Position numbers and translations under genes: made by a program. The notes under the pieces are model-generated. The model was given only the letters and a program-made list of their open reading frames with translations. It was not told the origin of the DNA and made no database searches. 34,673 bases of DNA, taken from positions 1 to 34,673 of IMG/VR virus record IMGVR_UViG_3300037504_000746. One strand, 5' to 3'. Below, piece after piece: positions 30,678 through 34,673 of the stretch (position 1 is its first letter; each line of letters starts with the position of its first letter). Source of the DNA: a virus.

Positions 30678-31284
30678 CATAACCGCCAGTACATATGCTT
30701 GCGATGACAAAGGCATCGGGGGAGCATACAATACGTTATACTTCGCGAAGCACAACCCGGGGCTAATACACGCGTATGATTCCGCCGACCCCTACAGGCT
30801 GGATACGGCTTCTATACTAACGTATTCGCAAGGGGCGTGGTCAGCGCTGCCGGTGCAGTTCGATAGCATACAACTGGAGGGTTCCGGCTCGTACGAAGCT
30901 GGTATATTTTATGAGCAAAGTTTGACCTTCAAAGTGAACAGCTACTACGCTGCTAAACGCAACTTGCATTCGATATTGCGAGAAGGCAGCAGGTGGGTTT
31001 TTGTCGTTGAGGGCAAAGAGGAGGTCAAAATAGTAGGGTTGCAGACTGGGGCACGGATAACGGGCGCTGACTATGCGCAAGGCACCCGCGAGGAAGCGAG
31101 CGAGGTTGAATATCAGGCAGTTGCACGTTCAATGCGCCCGATACACCTGCTCGACAAGACCTACTTTCGCGAAAATATTGCTACGATTGACCCACCAATT
31201 AGCGCCCGAACTACTACAGAAGTCAGCAATTTAACAACAGAAGAGACCAGCGAGCTCGCTGCCGTTCCACGACAAATACGATAA
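30664..31284 (+). CDS. Second tail-tube-like protein
   Basis: A 206-aa protein with a Cys-containing start (MSTCSITASTYACDDKGIGG) and a middle pattern (RWVFVVEGKEEVKIVGLQTG, then ITGADYAQGTREE, then EVEYQAVARSMRPIHLL) like the protein at 29708-30271 and like tail-tube proteins of the same phages. The last 40 residues are Thr-rich. Either the true tube protein or a minor/terminal tube protein. Confidence 0.65.
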   Translation: MSTCSITASTYACDDKGIGGAYNTLYFAKHNPGLIHAYDSADPYRLDTASILTYSQGAWSALPVQFDSIQLEGSGSYEAGIFYEQSLTFKVNSYYAAKRNLHSILREGSRWVFVVEGKEEVKIVGLQTGARITGADYAQGTREEASEVEYQAVARSMRPIHLLDKTYFRENIATIDPPISARTTTEVSNLTTEETSELAAVPRQIR

Positions 31285-31286
31285 CT

Positions 31287-32171
31287 ATGAGCAGTGTAAA
31301 GAAAACTACCGACCCGGGCGTTACGAACGTAAATGATGTCATCGACCATAACGCCGACATCCTGAAAACAGCCCTCACCAATGTTGACTACAATTACGGT
31401 ACGCTAGTAGAGGATACGGTCGAATCAGGTACGACAAGCACAAGTATCGCTTACCCCAAAAACGGCGTTGTCGCCCCACTGGGGTGCGAAATCGGATTCG
31501 ATTTATCTACGTTTGTTGTAAATGTTTCGGCTGGTGTTGTACAGATAGACAATACCGTCGTAACTACGCCTGTGCCGAACGTCTCAGTGCCTATCCCCGC
31601 ACCCGACACAACATACGACCGCATAGATGCGGTGCAGGTAGATACAGCTGGAACTGTTACGCTTAAGCAGGGCAGTCCCGGGTCGGAACCGGTAGGTCCG
31701 GTTCCGGATACGGACAATGTGATTATTGCTTATATACTAGTTCCGGCCAACTACCCGACTAACGACCCAAACACGCCTGCGCTGCCTTACGCGCGGGTAA
31801 ACCAGCTGCAAAGTATTAGATACAGCCCACAGCAATTGCTAAGAGAGTACAAAGAGCAAACAAATGCAGTTAATTTTAAGGACTGGATACAATTTCGCGA
31901 TAACGACGGCAAGGTAAATTTTAATACGGAGTACGTGTTTTTGCGACAAGGCGCAGGGCCTTACACCGTCAGCCTGCCCGGCGAACCGCCCACCGGCTGG
32001 AAGGTGACGATAAAAGACATTGAAGGCTTTTGCGGGACTGACAACATAACGATTGATACCGATGAATATAGTGGCAGTGTATTGATTGAGGGGCAGGCAA
32101 CGTACACGTTTGACCAGGACTGGCAGGGCGCCACCTTTCTGTACACCGGAGAAAACTACGTCGTCATATGA
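31287..32171 (+). CDS. Tail fibre/adhesin-like protein
   Basis: A 294-aa acidic protein. Residues about 60-155 carry the pattern VVQIDNTVV, YDRIDAVQVD, KQGSPGSEPVGPVPDTD, VIIAYILVP, shared with the leftward-arm protein at 9767-10642 and common in fibre or baseplate proteins. The C-terminal part is beta-rich with a pseudo-repeated turn (TFDQDWQGATFLY). No enzyme motif is seen. It starts 3 nt after the preceding stop and overlaps the portal gene (ATGA). Probably a host-contact or baseplate component. Confidence 0.68.
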   Translation: MSSVKKTTDPGVTNVNDVIDHNADILKTALTNVDYNYGTLVEDTVESGTTSTSIAYPKNGVVAPLGCEIGFDLSTFVVNVSAGVVQIDNTVVTTPVPNVSVPIPAPDTTYDRIDAVQVDTAGTVTLKQGSPGSEPVGPVPDTDNVIIAYILVPANYPTNDPNTPALPYARVNQLQSIRYSPQQLLREYKEQTNAVNFKDWIQFRDNDGKVNFNTEYVFLRQGAGPYTVSLPGEPPTGWKVTIKDIEGFCGTDNITIDTDEYSGSVLIEGQATYTFDQDWQGATFLYTGENYVVI

Positions 32172-33370
32172 ATAAGGAGGATATAACAACCGGGCTTAGG
32201 GTAAAGAACATTAACTACTTTCGCGGGGATGTACGTGATACGCGCCTGGACCTACTTTCTGCGAAAAAGGAATACGTTCGTTACGACTCTGTAGACAATC
32301 TGTTGCCGCAGGCGTTGCTTACCCTGTACCGAAACAGCCCGACCCACCAAGCCATCATTGACAAAAAGACCCGATACACTACAGGCGTAGAACTTACGTA
32401 TGATAGTATGCCGCTCAAAATTTGGGCGCAACGGCAAGACTTTGGCGAGGGACTGTTTTCGCTATTCCAAAAGCTTACAAAAGACCTACACCTGTACGGA
32501 GGATTTTGCGTACAGGTGCAGCTAAGCCCGGCGACCGGACAAGTGCAAGACGTTCATTATCAGGACTTTAGCAAGGTGCGGCGTGGCTTTACACAAGACA
32601 AGGAGAAAGGCTTGTACTCACAAGAGGTATTTATCAGCAACGATTGGTATGTTGCAGAGACCGCTCGAGACGAGTACACAAAAATATACAAGCGCCCCTA
32701 TTACAGCTTCGATGTTCCTTGCGAGAGCGAACAGTACTCTACTCCGCACTACTATTACTTTAAACAATATACAGCTGGTCAGGACTGGTATCCTTTGCCG
32801 GCATATTATGCTGCAACGTCTGCAATTCGTACCGAAATTGAGCTGTTAAATTTCAAGGAGAACAGCGTGAAGAGGGGCTTCACGGCGCTAGGGGCACTGC
32901 ACGTTAACAGCACGATGAGCGCCAAAGACCAAGAGCGGTTCGAGCGCGATATAACAAATAGCACAGGAAGCGATAGCGCCGGTAATATTATGACCGTATT
33001 TAGCTCTCTTCCTGACAGTAGTATCGAATTCATCCCGTTTAACGGCAACAACCCGGCTAAAAGAGACGTGCAGGCCTATTTAGACCAAGCCCGGCAAGAC
33101 ATTATAACAGCTCACCAGCTGAGTTCGCCTGCGATTGTAGGTATTCCGGTGCCGAATGGTCTATCAAACGACGGCGAACTGATACGGTCTGCGAATCAGG
33201 AGTTCTTTTTTCAGCTCAAACAGCAGCGCAAGCAAATTTTGAAGGTGCTCACCCGCTTTGCCGAGGCCGCCGGATACTCCGGGAACATTGAGGTTGTAGA
33301 TAACAACCCGTTTTTAGAGCAGCAACCCAACAGCAAAATGAGCAAGTTTCTTAATAAGTTCAAGTTATGA
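32168..33370 (+). CDS. Portal protein (PBSX-like)
   Basis: A 400-aa portal. Fitting segments are SPTHQAIIDKKTRYTTGVEL, KLTKDLHLYGGFCVQVQLSP, YYAATSAIRTEIELLNF, SAKDQERFERDITNS, HQLSSPAIVGIP and the basic C-terminal stem region. It forms the dodecameric ring through which the terminase pumps DNA and to which the tail attaches. It lies about 14 kb from terL in this genome, whereas it is normally next to terL. The start overlaps the fibre-like gene stop (ATGA). Confidence 0.85.
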   Translation: MNKEDITTGLRVKNINYFRGDVRDTRLDLLSAKKEYVRYDSVDNLLPQALLTLYRNSPTHQAIIDKKTRYTTGVELTYDSMPLKIWAQRQDFGEGLFSLFQKLTKDLHLYGGFCVQVQLSPATGQVQDVHYQDFSKVRRGFTQDKEKGLYSQEVFISNDWYVAETARDEYTKIYKRPYYSFDVPCESEQYSTPHYYYFKQYTAGQDWYPLPAYYAATSAIRTEIELLNFKENSVKRGFTALGALHVNSTMSAKDQERFERDITNSTGSDSAGNIMTVFSSLPDSSIEFIPFNGNNPAKRDVQAYLDQARQDIITAHQLSSPAIVGIPVPNGLSNDGELIRSANQEFFFQLKQQRKQILKVLTRFAEAAGYSGNIEVVDNNPFLEQQPNSKMSKFLNKFKL

Positions 33371-33975
33371 GCACACAATATTTTGTCAACCCCACCACTG
33401 CCCCACTTTTGTACGATATCGCTGACTTTGAAGCTATTGCACCTGTAGCAGAAGTCATTAAAACCCGCTCCGGCACCGCCTTTCGAGCGCAAGTAAGGTC
33501 TCTACAAGATGATACACTTCGTCCGGAAATTGGCGATGAGCTGTATAAGGTTATCATTGACGCAAAGGAGGCCGAAATCAATACAGCTACACCAATGCCG
33601 TCCCGGCTGGTAGATCTGTTGGCGGTTTCGACCGGCTGGATCGCGTATATGCTGCTGTACAGGGTTACTCTCAGCTCTACCTACCGATACACAAACAGCG
33701 GAATTGTGCGCGAACAGCCGGCCGGGACAACTGCCCCGACGTTGCAGGAAATGCAACATATGCAAACGCAACACATACAAATGTCTGATGCATATAAGGC
33801 CAGATTCCGAAAATACTTGCAGGATAACGCCGACTTATACCCAGAGGCACAGATTCGGCGGGACGAAGGCGGCGGCTATATGCGCATTTATAAACGCGGG
33901 CAGGGGTTCAACCCGCTACCCCGCCGCGAAAGAGGCTACTATCAGCTGCCCCCAACGCACGATGACTGGGACTAG
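33367..33975 (+). CDS. Head-tail connector protein candidate (DUF6712-like)
   Basis: A 202-aa mostly helical protein. RSLQDDTLRPEIGDELYKVI followed by IDAKEA, and the aromatic helix GWIAYMLLYRVTLSS, fit connector proteins that bind below the portal in Bacteroidota phages. The C-terminus is Arg/Gly/Tyr-rich (RIYKRGQGFNPLPRRERGYY), probably a flexible extension. It overlaps the portal stop (ATGA) and is the last structural gene; its TAG shares CTAG with the converging primase gene. Confidence 0.7.
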   Translation: MSTQYFVNPTTAPLLYDIADFEAIAPVAEVIKTRSGTAFRAQVRSLQDDTLRPEIGDELYKVIIDAKEAEINTATPMPSRLVDLLAVSTGWIAYMLLYRVTLSSTYRYTNSGIVREQPAGTTAPTLQEMQHMQTQHIQMSDAYKARFRKYLQDNADLYPEAQIRRDEGGGYMRIYKRGQGFNPLPRRERGYYQLPPTHDDWD

Positions 33976-34673
33976 CACCAGTCGGGGTAATAAAACTTGC
34001 TACTGCTATTTGCGATAACCACGTCCGCCGGGTCAAAGTCTTCGGGCTGGTTCGCGACTAAGTCGATGGCGTGCTGAGGCACGGAGATATCGTATCCGCT
34101 AATCGTATTACACAACTCCAGCCATTGGCCAACCTTATTTGCATCCGGATACAACAAGATCTTGCGCCGGGGCAGGTTGTCAATCATTCGTTGCGTCAAA
34201 TTGCCGGCGCCACCTAGCGCAACCCATGCATATGTAGGGAAAGCCGCTGCGCAAATTAGCGCCGTTTTTTCGCTTTCGACGACCGCAACCGGAAGGCTGC
34301 ACTGGTGAGCTAGCCACGTGCCAAAAGGTACGGTAGATAAATTAAAGTTATCGTCTTCTAAGTGTTTATGCGCAAACGTTATCTGCGGTGGCTGCTTAAT
34401 CCGCTTGCCGGTTGCCGGGTCATAGCCCATCACCTTGCCCGTCCGGAACCTTCCCACTTTGTCGCGCTGCCAGAAGACCACCGCAGCCGGGAAAATACTT
34501 ACACTTGTCCCTACGCTGTAGGCTTCTAGTAGCGTATGCGCTAGTAGAGGTTGATCGAGCAGGCGAAAAAAGAAGTGTGCGAAGTTGTTACGGTCGTAGT
34601 GATTCAGGCTGCGACTTACAATCTTTTCGTCGATGAAGGAAGGTGGCTGAGGGGGTTTGTTTGCAGGTGTTGG
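33972..34673 (-). CDS. DUF6371-type primase-like protein, C-terminal part (runs off the right end)
   Basis: The same gene as at 1-345: at the right end the frame enters at 34673 and stops at 33972; its first 56 codons (34506-34673) duplicate window bases 1-168 and are not extra protein. The core has the TOPRIM-like pattern VVESEKTALICAA, WVALGGAGNL and ILLYPDANKVGQW, matching DUF6371. The fold commonly binds metal and catalyses nucleotidyl transfer, so a primase role is likely. A read starting at GTG (34481) alone would miss the zinc ribbon. The stop overlaps the converging structural gene stop within CTAG. Confidence 0.85.
   Translation of the reverse strand, partial: PTPANKPPQPPSFIDEKIVSRSLNHYDRNNFAHFFFRLLDQPLLAHTLLEAYSVGTSVSIFPAAVVFWQRDKVGRFRTGKVMGYDPATGKRIKQPPQITFAHKHLEDDNFNLSTVPFGTWLAHQCSLPVAVVESEKTALICAAAFPTYAWVALGGAGNLTQRMIDNLPRRKILLYPDANKVGQWLELCNTISGYDISVPQHAIDLVANQPEDFDPADVVIANSSSKFYYPDWC
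34506..34673 (+). repeat. Terminal overlap of the contig (copy of 1-168)
   Basis: Identical to bases 1-168 except that 34632 is G where 127 is A. The best explanation is a circular or circularly permuted genome cut inside the primase-like gene, giving a unit of about 34,505 bp. The difference is synonymous (Ile, ATC versus ATT). Confidence 0.9.

Noticed and set aside
1-34673. Temperate-phage signs (integrase, attachment site, CI-type repressor), tRNA genes
   Set aside because: None seen on either strand; the 68-aa XRE protein alone does not establish lysogeny. tRNA search was by eye only; tRNAscan-SE would decide.

Overview
The window looks like one complete genome of a tailed phage (siphovirus-like Caudoviricetes) that infects a Bacteroidota host, from a circular or circularly permuted molecule. 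The first 168 bases recur as the last 168 with one mismatch, so the unit is about 34,505 bp and the cut falls inside a primase-like gene. Three things point to a Bacteroidota host. Three promoters read TTG or TTTG, 20 nt, then TAnnTTTG. Shine-Dalgarno sequences are largely absent in front of A/C-rich leaders. Many proteins belong to families typical of these phages (DUF6371 primase-like, DUF3987, XkdF-like protease, characteristic tail proteins). No integrase, CI-like lysogeny module, tRNA, CRISPR array or DNA polymerase is visible, so a virulent lifestyle is likely but not proven.

Layout: a roughly 580 bp non-coding region (16324-16905) divides two transcription arms. It carries ten GTGAAA/TTTCAC boxes in two clusters around an A/T tract, a 17-bp direct repeat and a rightward promoter, and is the best candidate for replication origin and control region. 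The leftward arm (16323 down to 1, wrapping round to 33972) contains in order: an accessory cassette (membrane protein, small proteins, DUF5131 protein, two related unknown proteins); a 722-aa three-domain enzyme (two glycosyltransferase-like domains plus a StrG-like oxygenase); a fibre-like protein; a lysis block (coiled-coil membrane protein, holin-like protein, VRR-NUC nuclease, membrane protein, amidase); twin terminators; and two small operons with near-identical promoter-leaders. The second operon runs into replication and recombination genes (RecT, RecE-like nuclease, SF2 helicase, DUF3987 ATPase, DUF6371 primase-like protein).

The rightward arm (16906-33975) holds the virion genes: small-terminase candidate, large terminase, tail genes including tape measure, XkdF-like protease/scaffold, major capsid, tail-tube-like proteins, a fibre-like protein, then portal and a connector at the far end. 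Head and tail genes are in an unusual order. Most neighbours overlap by ATGA or TGATG, so translational coupling is probably common. The two arms converge with stop codons sharing one CTAG.

The strongest novelty candidates are the 722-aa glycan-modifying fusion next to a fibre gene, the DUF5131 accessory cassette (which contains a duplicated, out-of-frame gene fragment), the symmetric box region, the tail protein ending in a jelly-roll-like domain, and a possible internal start that would give a primase isoform without its zinc ribbon.
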